Assembly: GCA_900315455.1 (NCBI GenBank)
Contig: OMZE01000019.1
Coordinates: forward strand, 120,479-184,478
Direction: 5' to 3'
Length of the DNA stretch: 64,000 nucleotides
Source: an uncultured Prevotellaceae bacterium
Lineage (GTDB): Bacteria; Bacteroidota; Bacteroidia; Bacteroidales; Bacteroidaceae
Position 1 is the first letter of the stretch. The number at the start of each line of letters is the position of its first letter. The notes under the pieces were generated by a model. The model saw only the letters and a list, made by a program, of their open reading frames with translations, was not told where the DNA came from and ran no database searches. The position numbers and the translations under genes are program-made. Shown here in pieces: positions 7,994 to 17,968 of this stretch.

Positions 7994-8385
7994 GTGTTTT
8001 AGAACGAACACGAATGAACCGAATTCACACGAATAAACAAATAACTATTCGTGTAGATTCGGGGAATTACCTCCCTTCGGTCAGTGGGCCTTCGACAAAT
8101 CTCGTGTTTGTTGTTCCTCCATGCCCTTGATGTGTTTTAGAACGAACACGAATGAACCGAATTCACACGAATGAACAAATAAATATTCGTGGAGATTCGG
8201 GGAATTACCTCCCTTCGGTCAGTGGGTCTTCGACAAATCTCGTGTTCGTTGTTCCTCCTGCCCTGATGTGTTTTTAGAACGAACACGAATGAACCGAATT
8301 CACACGAATGAACAAATATATATTCGTGTAGATTCGGGGTATTCGTGTTCGTTGTTGGTCTTCGACAAATCTCGTGTTCGTTGTT
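7994..8385. repeat. Three tandem ~137-bp repeat units
   Basis: Units start at 7994, 8132 and 8268 with GTGTTTT(T)AGAACGAACAC. Units 1 and 2 are nearly identical over their full length of 138 and 136 bases. Unit 3 lacks the middle part (ATTACCTCCCTTCGGTCAGT). Each unit contains GAACGAACACGAATGAACCG near one end and the reverse-complement-like CTCGTGTTCGTTGTT near the other, so each can fold on itself. No reading frame spans the units. Confidence 0.9.
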
Positions 8386-8405
8386 ATGGGGGTAGGAAAC
8401 TTCAG

Positions 8406-9155
8406 TTAATAGGTGGACGCCGAGAAATTCATGGTGAGTTTACGGTTGGTGCATTTGTATTTCCCAGCATACGTGGCTTGGTTGAAGGTACCTGTGAAAT
8501 AATATCCCGTCGCCACACCGTTCTTGTATTCCGTGAGCCGCATGTTGCCGTTGGCATCCACTGTTCCGGAGAGCCTCACATACACGTTCTCTCCGTTAAA
8601 CACGATATACTGTCCCGAGACTTGGTTGCCCTTTACATGGAGTTCCATGTCGATGTAATAGTTTTGCTTGTGCATGATGGCGCCATTGAGCCGATAAGTG
8701 CCGTTGGCCACCCTGTTTTTCACCACAGGGGGTGGGGGTGCTACGGGGGCGGGGGCTTGCTGCACGGCAGGTGCCGGTGGAGCGGCCTCTGCAACAGGAG
8801 TGGGTGCCGCTGGAGTCTCGGCAGCATCCTCGGCAACGGCTATGGTTGCGGCTTCCACATCTTCGGTAGCAGTACCTGTCGTTGGCGTAACAAGTTCTTG
8901 CTCGGGTTCCTCTTTGCTTCCCAACAACTTGTCGCCCCATAGAAACCATGCCAGCACACCGATAATCAGTGCCAGCAATAGGATGATGATGATCAGGAGC
9001 GTGGTATTGCTGCCGTTATTTTGAGGTTGGGGTTGAGGTTGAGGCTGGGGCTGGGGTTGGGGTGGCATAGGGGCAATGGGGTTGCCACAGTAAGGACAAA
9101 GCCGTGTGTTGTCTGCCACGAAATTACCGCATTTGTTGCATCTGATGGCGTTCAT
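8406..9155 (-). CDS. Zinc-ribbon, single-pass membrane protein with C-terminal beta domain
   Basis: 249 residues. The N-terminus is a cytoplasmic zinc ribbon with Cys6, Cys9, Cys20 and Cys23 (CNKCG and CPYCG). A Pro/Gln-repeat linker (PQPQPQ, about 31-45) is followed by one strong membrane helix at about 51-73. A long Ala/Pro/Val/Thr-rich extracytoplasmic spacer (about 82-148) leads to a ~100-residue beta-rich domain (VANGTYRLNGAIMHKQNYY onward, with GNQVSGQYIV and TGYYFTGTF). That last part looks like a small beta-barrel or lipocalin-like fold and reports no catalytic motif. A perfect promoter match lies just upstream (9182-9212) and the gene stands alone. Function unknown. Confidence 0.85.
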   Translation of the reverse strand: MNAIRCNKCGNFVADNTRLCPYCGNPIAPMPPQPQPQPQPQPQPQNNGSNTTLLIIIILLLALIIGVLAWFLWGDKLLGSKEEPEQELVTPTTGTATEDVEAATIAVAEDAAETPAAPTPVAEAAPPAPAVQQAPAPVAPPPPVVKNRVANGTYRLNGAIMHKQNYYIDMELHVKGNQVSGQYIVFNGENVYVRLSGTVDANGNMRLTEYKNGVATGYYFTGTFNQATYAGKYKCTNRKLTMNFSASTY

Positions 9156-9181
9156 AGTCTTTGAAGTTAAAATGGTTTCTG

Positions 9182-9212
9182 CAAAACTACAGTTTTTCTT
9201 CCATATAGCAAA
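9182..9212 (-). promoter_or_regulatory. Bacteroidota-type promoter of the zinc-ribbon gene
   Basis: Minus strand: -33 TTTG at 9209-9212, 19-base spacer, -7 TAGTTTTG at 9182-9189. The inferred transcription start is about 20 bases before the start codon at 9155. Confidence 0.75.
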
Positions 9213-9404
9213 GGATTGGGGAGAAAAAGGTGATTGTTCAGCGAATCATCATCCAAAGTGCCCTGACGGGCAGAAATGGGTCGCTGAAGGCTACTCAAAA
9301 TGAGGGGAGTGCGCTTTGCGCAGAAATGGTAAGAATGAGGAAAAGGTACGTTGTTATTCTTTATTACATTGTTTTTTATATCTTAGCATCGCGAAAATTT
9401 CGTG

Positions 9405-9431
9405 ACGAGATTTTCGTGACGAAAATCTCGT
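9405..9431. other. Perfect 12-bp stem-loop in a divergent intergenic region
   Basis: ACGAGATTTTCG pairs with CGAAAATCTCGT around TGA. A smaller palindrome CGAAAATTTCG precedes it at 9392-9402. Both neighbouring genes point away, so it terminates neither of them. It could be a leftover terminator or a repeat element. Confidence 0.65.
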
Positions 9432-9560
9432 GATAAAAGACATTTGAATTACTGTTTTATCAAATTACCTTGAATATGGAAAAGAAAAAGGGAATCAGAG
9501 GGAATTGTCCCCCTAATTCCTGGCTGAAACAGTTGATCTAAAGGCTTACGGCCTTCGACC

Positions 9561-9590
9561 AATTGAAAATTGAAGATTGAAATTGAAGAT
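9561..9590. repeat. Short dispersed repeat made of GATTGAA units (reverse copy)
   Basis: AATTGAAAATTGAAGATTGA then AATTGAAGAT, the reverse complement of the TTCAATC repeats near argB and gltD. It abuts the -33 element of the following promoter. Confidence 0.7.
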
Positions 9591-9593
9591 TTT

Positions 9594-9625
9594 TTTGCAT
9601 ATTAGTGATGAAATGCTTATTTTTG
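9594..9625 (+). promoter_or_regulatory. Bacteroidota-type promoter of the SLH/RHS protein gene
   Basis: -33 TTTG at 9594-9597, 20-base spacer, -7 TATTTTTG at 9618-9625. The leader is short, about 22-30 bases to the ATG at 9654 (or 9666). Confidence 0.75.
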
Positions 9626-9653
9626 CAAAATATAGTACCAAAGAAAAACTAAA

Positions 9654-12600
9654 ATGTTTCATGATATGACAAAACACGCATTTCTGTTGTTTTTAATCTG
9701 CTTCATGCTCGTTCCGTTCGGGATGAAGGCAGAAGAAGCATACGCTGTATTCAACGATGGCACACTCACGTTCTATTGTGATAATTTGAAAAACTCACGA
9801 GAAGGACATGTTTACAATGTCGAAGAGAGGTGTCCATGGTATAATAATGAGGATCCTTGGGAAATCACTAAAGTTATTTTTATGAGTTCTTTTTCCAAAG
9901 CAAGACCAACCGACACAAGCTGTTGGTTTGCAGGTATGAGATATGTTGAAACTATTGAAGGTATTGAATACCTCAATACATCTCAAGTAACAGACATGAG
10001 TCGTATGTTCTGCGACTGCCGAGGAATGACAGACCTTGATGTAAGTCATTTTGACACATCCAACGTGACAAATATGTATAGGATGTTTGATTGTTGCTTT
10101 AGCTTAACCTATCTTGACGTATCAAATTTTAATACATCAAAAGTGACGGACATGGGAGAGATGTTTATTGATTGCTATGGATTAACAAGTCTTGATGTGA
10201 CACATTTTGATACATCTAAAGTGACGAATATGATGATGATGTTCTCTAATTGCCATAATCTTACGAGCCTTGATGTGACACATTTCGACACTTCTAATGT
10301 AACAAATATGTGGGACATGTTTCATTTTTGTAGTAAACTTACTAGCCTTGATGTGACACATTTTAACACTTCAAAGGTCGAAAATATGAATTGTATGTTC
10401 CAACATTGTTTAGGACTTACTACCCTTGATTTGTCCCATTTCGACACATCAAATGTAAGGTTTATGACTAGTATATTTGATGAGTGTGCCAATCTTGAAA
10501 CCATTTATTGTAGTGACAGATGGACCGTTGATTATTTGGTTTATGATTTGCCTCTTTTCAATGGTTGTTACAACCTCAAGGGTGAAAAAGGTACGACCTA
10601 CGACTCCAACCATATCGGCAAAGAATACGCCCATATAGACGGAGGGCCAACAAGCCCCGGCTATCTTACCTATAAGCCATATTACGACTGCACTTTCTCT
10701 GATGTCCCAAAGACCAATGCCTATTATGATGCCACATGCTATCTCTATAGTCTCGGTGTACTCAGTGGCACTGACAACAACGGAAAGATGGAGGTAGGAG
10801 CAAATTTGACACGTGCCCACTTGGCGAAAATCGCTTTCCGTGGAGTATATTCTATCAAAGGCCGCGAGGTTCCCGAAGCGGTTCCCTCCGACAATTATCC
10901 CGTTATATATAACGACCTCACCGACAAGACGAAATATTATTATCAGGCAGCCCGCGCGCTGCTTTACTTGGAATATGGTGACGGCGTGACACCCTTCGAC
11001 CGCAACCGCCTGGAGTTTGCCCCCGAAGAGACCATCGCCCGTGTGCATGTGCTCAAAGTGCTGATGGAGACCTTCAACATACAGCCCGACATGGAGGGCA
11101 CCGACAATCCCTTCCCCAATGATGCCAATGTGGCTGCCATCGCCCAAAGAGACCCAAGGATGATGGGATATATCCGCAGGGCTGCCAGCCTCGGCATCAT
11201 TACCACTGCCAACCAGGAGTTCCGACCTTATGCCTATTGTCTGCGCGGTGAGGCCTTCGTCATGCTCTACCGCATCATGAAAGCGGTAGACAACGGAATA
11301 GTCACTGACCCCAACCCCCAGCCAGCCGACTACTTCGAACCCCTCAACACCACGATGAAAACCATCGCATTGGGCGTGGGGATGTCGATGGGCAACTTCC
11401 ATCACTATTCCAAGTCGAGTTTTACGCTCAATGGAACGATGCCGCTCGCTTTCGAGCATTCCTACAACTCCTACAACACTACTCTACCCGAAGTTTTTTA
11501 TGGTGCAGGAAAAGAGAATGGGTCGGAGAATGACACATATCATCCCTTAGGTGAAGGATGGAGTCATACTTATCATACGTTTATAACCATCGTGGGCGAA
11601 TTGACCAAAAACAACGCAAGAGTCATAGTACATTGGGGCGGTGGTAAAATTGATGTATATAAGTCGGATGGCTCCAAATTGGTGCCAGAGTCATATGGAG
11701 TCTATGATGAGATGTCATTAGAAAACAAAGAGGTTGTTATCAGGTCAAAGACACAGAAGGAATACCATTTCTCCGGTTTGGGTGGCTCTGGCGGAACAGG
11801 CCCCACGGCACTATATTTGACTATGGTCAAGGACCGTAATGACAATACGATAACGATAAATTATGAAGTTGGCATAAATGGACATCAGCGAATCAAGTAC
11901 GTCAGCGACGGTAACCGCTCTCTTACTTTTGGCTATCTCGCTAACACCAATCTCCTGGAAAGCGTAAAAGACCCATTAGGGCGCACTGTGTCTTTTAGTT
12001 ATGACTATAATGAAAGAACAAATCTATATATGCTATCTTCCTTTACAGATGCAAAAGGGCAGACCACATCATATTTCTATGGTGATAAATCGAAAATCAG
12101 CACATCCAAACTACTTACAAAAATACTATTACCCAAGGGCAACTATATCGAAAACGAATATGACAACAATCAAAGGTTGAAGAAGACAATAAATGGTATA
12201 AATGGTAATCCTATTACACAAACCCAAATATCTGTCATGTCCAATTTTGAGAACTCTGTCTCCACTTCTTCGAGAGTAGAGGTGGATAGAGATGGGCACT
12301 CTTCTTCGTTCGAATATACTTTCAATGAAAACAATGCCATGACCCATATGTCGGGAGATGGAGGAATATACACAAATTGTTCCTTCGGCGATGTAAAACA
12401 TCCTCAATTACCCACAACTATGGAAACAAACGATTTGGATGTCAGTGGAGTGAGTTATGATGCAAAGGGGAATGTGACGAAAATCACTATTATAGGAGAT
12501 GGTACAAAGAGCACTTCAATGACTTACGATGAGATGAATAATGTGACAAGTGTAACCGACCCTATGGGAAACAAAACCACATATTCATATGACAGTAAAG

Positions 12601-14669
12601 GCAATCTTATTGGAATTTCGGCTCCTGAAGGAGTCTCTTCGAATTTCACCGTTGATTCAAAAGGATTGCCCATAGAGATTACAAATGCTATGGGTATGAG
12701 AGCCCAACTAGAATACGACACTTATGGCAATTTGATAGAAACCACACTCACCGCACTCAACATCTCAAGTTCATTGACCTATGACAAGGCAAGTAGGCTG
12801 ATAGGCGTCACTGATGAATTAAAGCATACAAAATCATTTAGTTATGACCCAAATGACAACTTGATAAGCATTACCAATTCTGCCCACGATAACACGGGTT
12901 TCGACTATGACAGAAATGACAATCTTATCAGTATTACAAATGCTGAAGGTGGAGTAACATCCATGTCGTATGATTTTGCTACTGATTTACTTACATCAAT
13001 TTCGTTTGCAGGACATACCAAAGAGATTGAATACAATTCCGATGGAACGGTAAGCAAATTTACCAAACCTGATGGTACAACGCTTTACTATAGTTATGAT
13101 AGTTTGGGCCACATCACCAATGATGGTGTAAATAGTTTTAGTTACGACAATAATTATAGGTTATCGTCTGTCTCTAGTGGAGGGAAAACACTGTTGTTCT
13201 CTTACGACGGTTTCAACCGCATCACTGGAACTAGATTCAATGGACACAGTAATAGTTATAGTTACGACAAAAATGATAATCTCATTAGTTTCAACAACAC
13301 AACTTATGCTTATGACAAACTCAATCGGATGATTTCGGTGGAGGTAAACGGGAAAGCCATCAACTATTCCTATAGAAAAGACAATCAACTCTCGAAAGTA
13401 ACCTATCCCAATGGAATGACTACAAATTATGACTATGATATCATTGGGCGACTAATAGGAAAAACCACAAAACTAGGCAACGGAACAGTGATTGCCAGTT
13501 ATTCGTTCACTCTTGACAAAGCGGGCAATATCATCGAACAAACTGTCCAAGAGCCATACGATGACATCACATTGGAAAATGAGAATGTAAACTATACATA
13601 TGATTCTGGTAATCGCATAACTCAGGCTGGAAACATTTCATTCTCTTTCAATGAAAATGGAAACACTACAAAAAGAGGCAATGAGTTTTATTCATGGGAT
13701 AAACTTGACCGACTCACAGGGGCGGGCTCAACAACCATTACTTACGATCCTTTTGGAATCATCGCTTCTTATGGTGACATTCAGTTCACAATTGACCCCA
13801 TGGGCATCGGGAATATTATTTCAGACTCCAGAAGCGGAGCACAATATATTTACGGAATAGGGTTGGAGGCTCGTATCATGAACGGTAAAATAAGTTATTA
13901 CGTTACTGATATGAGAGGTTCTGTTATTGCTATCGTCGATGATAATGGCAACATTACACACAAATATCAGTACGACGATTTCGGTAACGTCATTCGTTCA
14001 GAGGAGGCGAATTATAATCCATTCCAATACGTAGGGAAATATGGTGTGATGTTTCTCTCAGATCATCTTTATTACATGAGATCTCGTTACTACGATCCCA
14101 CGATTGGAAGATTTCTCAGTGAAGATCCTATCTGGAGCACTAATCTTTATCCTTATACGGATAACAACCCCATTATGAGAATTGACCCAGAGGGAACAGA
14201 TATCGAAGTTCCAAATGGCATAGAAAAATTCAATGGCAGAAGCAAACTGCAGGATTTGGAATTCGAACTTGGTCGGTTAAAACAGAAAGTCTGTCAGCAG
14301 TTCAATAACAAACCTTTTTTCTGTAAAGATAATAATCCTCCCAAAAAAGATAACAGTTCAATGGTAAAGAAATGGGCTGCAAATGCTATCAAAACGGTTA
14401 TAATACATGAACTCAATGACTTAAAAGAATCTGTTAGTAAATTTCTTTCCAATTCCTCAAAAATGATAGGAAATGCTATTCAAGAGGGCGTCCAAATAAC
14501 TTATGCTTTTTATAATGAATACGAGGAAGAAATATGGCTAACAATAGGTGTCGTAGGAGGCTGCGTTATTATTTATTGTTCTGCTGGAACCCTCGCTCCT
14601 GAGGTGGCTGCGGCACTCGAGGCCTTATGTGCAACATATGGATATACTGCTTTGTTTGTTTTCGCATGA
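9654..14669 (+). CDS. Secreted BspA-like/SLH-like/RHS multidomain protein
   Basis: 1671 residues. A signal peptide (HAFLLFLICFMLVPFGMKA) is followed by seven ~24-residue DUF285/BspA-like leucine-rich repeats at about 103-282 (pattern LDVSHFDTSNVTNMYRMF). About 343-545 holds three SLH-like motifs (YDCTFSDVPKTNAYYDA first; AYCLRGEAFVMLYRIMKA last). From about 600 come the RHS entry domain and many YD repeats (TYSYDSKGNLIGI, FSYDPNDNLISI). The RHS core is at about 1465-1510 (YYMRSRYYDPTIGRFLSEDP). The ~155-residue tail is unlike the rest and ends in hydrophobic helices. RHS shells usually enclose a C-terminal effector, and this tail may be one, but no toxin motif is visible and no immunity gene follows. 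The start could also be the ATG at 9666. Confidence 0.9.
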   Translation: MFHDMTKHAFLLFLICFMLVPFGMKAEEAYAVFNDGTLTFYCDNLKNSREGHVYNVEERCPWYNNEDPWEITKVIFMSSFSKARPTDTSCWFAGMRYVETIEGIEYLNTSQVTDMSRMFCDCRGMTDLDVSHFDTSNVTNMYRMFDCCFSLTYLDVSNFNTSKVTDMGEMFIDCYGLTSLDVTHFDTSKVTNMMMMFSNCHNLTSLDVTHFDTSNVTNMWDMFHFCSKLTSLDVTHFNTSKVENMNCMFQHCLGLTTLDLSHFDTSNVRFMTSIFDECANLETIYCSDRWTVDYLVYDLPLFNGCYNLKGEKGTTYDSNHIGKEYAHIDGGPTSPGYLTYKPYYDCTFSDVPKTNAYYDATCYLYSLGVLSGTDNNGKMEVGANLTRAHLAKIAFRGVYSIKGREVPEAVPSDNYPVIYNDLTDKTKYYYQAARALLYLEYGDGVTPFDRNRLEFAPEETIARVHVLKVLMETFNIQPDMEGTDNPFPNDANVAAIAQRDPRMMGYIRRAASLGIITTANQEFRPYAYCLRGEAFVMLYRIMKAVDNGIVTDPNPQPADYFEPLNTTMKTIALGVGMSMGNFHHYSKSSFTLNGTMPLAFEHSYNSYNTTLPEVFYGAGKENGSENDTYHPLGEGWSHTYHTFITIVGELTKNNARVIVHWGGGKIDVYKSDGSKLVPESYGVYDEMSLENKEVVIRSKTQKEYHFSGLGGSGGTGPTALYLTMVKDRNDNTITINYEVGINGHQRIKYVSDGNRSLTFGYLANTNLLESVKDPLGRTVSFSYDYNERTNLYMLSSFTDAKGQTTSYFYGDKSKISTSKLLTKILLPKGNYIENEYDNNQRLKKTINGINGNPITQTQISVMSNFENSVSTSSRVEVDRDGHSSSFEYTFNENNAMTHMSGDGGIYTNCSFGDVKHPQLPTTMETNDLDVSGVSYDAKGNVTKITIIGDGTKSTSMTYDEMNNVTSVTDPMGNKTTYSYDSKGNLIGISAPEGVSSNFTVDSKGLPIEITNAMGMRAQLEYDTYGNLIETTLTALNISSSLTYDKASRLIGVTDELKHTKSFSYDPNDNLISITNSAHDNTGFDYDRNDNLISITNAEGGVTSMSYDFATDLLTSISFAGHTKEIEYNSDGTVSKFTKPDGTTLYYSYDSLGHITNDGVNSFSYDNNYRLSSVSSGGKTLLFSYDGFNRITGTRFNGHSNSYSYDKNDNLISFNNTTYAYDKLNRMISVEVNGKAINYSYRKDNQLSKVTYPNGMTTNYDYDIIGRLIGKTTKLGNGTVIASYSFTLDKAGNIIEQTVQEPYDDITLENENVNYTYDSGNRITQAGNISFSFNENGNTTKRGNEFYSWDKLDRLTGAGSTTITYDPFGIIASYGDIQFTIDPMGIGNIISDSRSGAQYIYGIGLEARIMNGKISYYVTDMRGSVIAIVDDNGNITHKYQYDDFGNVIRSEEANYNPFQYVGKYGVMFLSDHLYYMRSRYYDPTIGRFLSEDPIWSTNLYPYTDNNPIMRIDPEGTDIEVPNGIEKFNGRSKLQDLEFELGRLKQKVCQQFNNKPFFCKDNNPPKKDNSSMVKKWAANAIKTVIIHELNDLKESVSKFLSNSSKMIGNAIQEGVQITYAFYNEYEEEIWLTIGVVGGCVIIYCSAGTLAPEVAAALEALCATYGYTALFVFA

Positions 14670-14725
14670 ACGGTTCCCGTAGTATTATTTGAGATTATAA
14701 AAGAATCATTTTAACTTAAAAAAAT

Positions 14726-16444
14726 ATGAAGGGTAAAATATTATATATACTGGCTCTCTTGTTTGCTACCTTGCAGACATTTGCCCAGACCTCATACACC
14801 TATGATGACCTCAACCGCCTGACGTCGGTGACTTATAGCAATGGCATTACCGTATCGTACACTTACGATGCCTTGGGCAACCGCACCTCCAAAAAGGTGA
14901 CGGGAGGCTCAGCACCAAAAGAAGTATATGCCTGGTTGTCATCAAACAGCAAAACCCTAACATTCTGCTTTGATGACAAGAGGGCTGAAAGAGCAGGAGA
15001 GACATATCACCTAAACACAGGTTATGACTATCCTGGTTGGAATCCTGACCCATGGTCAACCGTCAGTAATGTGACAACTATTATTTTCAATTCCTCGTTC
15101 GCAAACGTCAAGCCAACATGTATGTATACGTGGTTCTGTAATTTCCAGAATTTAACGAAAATAACAGGACTGGAATATCTCAATACTTCGGAAGTGACGA
15201 ATATGTACAGCATGTTTCGTGATTGCAAGAGCCTAACAAGTCTGGATTTAAGTCATTTTGACACTTCAAATGTAATAGATATGGGGTACATGTTTGCTTA
15301 TTGTGAAGGCTTGACGAATATAAATGTGAGCAAATTTAAAACATCCATTGTTGATAATATGAAGGGCATGTTTATGAATTGCAAGAGCCTGACCAATCTT
15401 GATGTAAGTTCTTTTAATACCTCCAAAGTAAGAGATTTTACTTATACATTTGAAAATTGCTATTCTTTGACGAGTTTAAATGTCAGTAACTTCGACATGT
15501 CCAACGTCAGATACTCATATTCGATGTTCAATGATTGCTCTTCCTTGAGGAGTCTCAGCATTCCTTCAACAATGGGCGATATTAATGATGAGGCTTGTTC
15601 TGGCGTAGGAACCTCGTCCAATCCCTGCACCATCATCGCCCCAGAGGGCTTTGACTTTGGCGTGGATACTTCCGGCAATTATTTTGTATGGAAAGAAGGC
15701 ATCTTCAAGTTGGGCAGCAACAGTGGCTTGCTCGGCGACGTGAACCACGACGGGTTTATCAACATCTCTGATGTGACCAGTGTCATCTCCTATATCCTGA
15801 ACAAGGCTCCCTCACCATTCTTCACCAGCGAGGCAGACGTGAACGGCGATGGATTCATCAACATCTCCGACGTAACGGCAATCATCAACATCATCCTGAA
15901 TACCAATGCGGCACATATTCCAGCCAATGCCCGACATGCCACCATCGACCATCTGTATGTGGGGAAGACCGGCAATGGCTATGACCTCTGCCTCGACAAC
16001 ACCACGGACTATACGGCTTGTGAGATGACACTCCAGTTGCCCGACGGATGCCGACTGACCAAGGCACACCTCACCGAGGAGTGTTCGAAGGAGCACCATG
16101 TGCTTACGAGCCACCTGGGTGACGGACTATACCGTGTGGTGGTTTACTCCGACGACAACAACATGCTGTGCAACGGGGAATCGACCTTGATACACCTGAC
16201 GGTGGAAGGTCCTCTCGGTGATGACATCACGCTCACAAGCATCGTGTTCGTCGATGGACAGAACGAGTGCGTGGTATTCCCCGACGTGACGGGTGTCACC
16301 GCCATCAGTGGTGTGACGACAGACAGCGACGACACGCCCACCTACAACCTGCAGGGTGTCCCCATGCACGACAATGCCCGTGGCGTACACGTGCGCAAGG
16401 GAGGAAAATACGTCAAGAAGATTGCACCGTCGGTTGAGGAATAG
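14726..16444 (+). CDS. Secreted YD-repeat/BspA-like/dockerin protein
   Basis: 572 residues. The signal peptide MKGKILYILALLFATLQTFA is followed directly by two YD repeats (SYTYDDLNRLTSVTYSNG; SYTYDALGNRTSKK), an RHS scrap. Five DUF285/BspA-like repeats follow at about 150-285 (LDLSHFDTSNVIDMGYMF). A dockerin-type pair of calcium-binding loops is at about 333-392 (GDVNHDGFINISDVTSVI and ADVNGDGFINISDVTAII). The C-terminal beta domain ends in YNLQGVPMHD...GVHVRKGGKYVKKI, a tail common on secreted Prevotella proteins. It lies 56 bases after the larger RHS protein and shares its repeat families in a different order, so the two probably arose by module exchange. Likely surface-attached or exported; the ligand is unknown. 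Confidence 0.88.
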   Translation: MKGKILYILALLFATLQTFAQTSYTYDDLNRLTSVTYSNGITVSYTYDALGNRTSKKVTGGSAPKEVYAWLSSNSKTLTFCFDDKRAERAGETYHLNTGYDYPGWNPDPWSTVSNVTTIIFNSSFANVKPTCMYTWFCNFQNLTKITGLEYLNTSEVTNMYSMFRDCKSLTSLDLSHFDTSNVIDMGYMFAYCEGLTNINVSKFKTSIVDNMKGMFMNCKSLTNLDVSSFNTSKVRDFTYTFENCYSLTSLNVSNFDMSNVRYSYSMFNDCSSLRSLSIPSTMGDINDEACSGVGTSSNPCTIIAPEGFDFGVDTSGNYFVWKEGIFKLGSNSGLLGDVNHDGFINISDVTSVISYILNKAPSPFFTSEADVNGDGFINISDVTAIINIILNTNAAHIPANARHATIDHLYVGKTGNGYDLCLDNTTDYTACEMTLQLPDGCRLTKAHLTEECSKEHHVLTSHLGDGLYRVVVYSDDNNMLCNGESTLIHLTVEGPLGDDITLTSIVFVDGQNECVVFPDVTGVTAISGVTTDSDDTPTYNLQGVPMHDNARGVHVRKGGKYVKKIAPSVEE

Positions 16445-16484
16445 AATGGTTCTGACCTCGTGCCTGTAGCGATGATAACTATCG

Positions 16485-16520
16485 AAATAGCCGCCCTCCG
16501 AATTTGGAGAGCGGCTATTT
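16485..16520. terminator. Bidirectional terminator between convergent genes
   Basis: AAATAGCCGC at 16485-16494 pairs with GCGGCTATTT at 16511-16520, with an inner CTCC/GGAG stem. It is followed by TTTTGGTTTT on the plus strand and preceded by A-rich sequence for the other direction. It separates the rightward 16444 stop and the leftward 16559 stop. Confidence 0.85.
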
Positions 16521-16558
16521 TGGTTTTACCCTTCCAGTAATGCTGTGGTCGGGATGCT

Positions 16559-17806
<1,248 letters not shown>

Positions 17807-17878
17807 TTAGTATTTTTGAGTAAAGAATGGGGCAACACACAAAATGAAGCCCCGAATAGCAATATCAACACTGAGGCA

Positions 17879-17915
17879 CAGAGATACAGAGTTTTTATTT
17901 TTCTCTGTGTCTCTG
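17879..17915. repeat. Inverted repeat between GH3 and esterase genes
   Basis: CAGAGATACAGAG at 17879-17891 pairs with CTCTGTGTCTCTG at 17903-17915 with one wobble. The loop is T-rich. Further CTCTGTG copies follow to 17926. It lies in the 162-base gap inside the leftward glycan operon and may reduce readthrough to the last esterase. Confidence 0.7.
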
Positions 17916-17968
17916 AATCTCTGTGTTGTATTTATATATAGCAGTTAAAGAGACGTAGATGCGTCATG

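Noticed and set aside
7994-8385. CRISPR-like repeats
   Set aside because: Only three units of ~137 bases with no unique spacers and no cas genes.
9963-10500. 72-base-period repeats as a CRISPR or tandem repeat element
   Set aside because: They encode the DUF285 protein repeats in frame and vary at synonymous sites.
10449-11459. 336-codon minus-strand frame inside the RHS gene
   Set aside because: Shadow of the SLH/RHS protein; no leader or motif.
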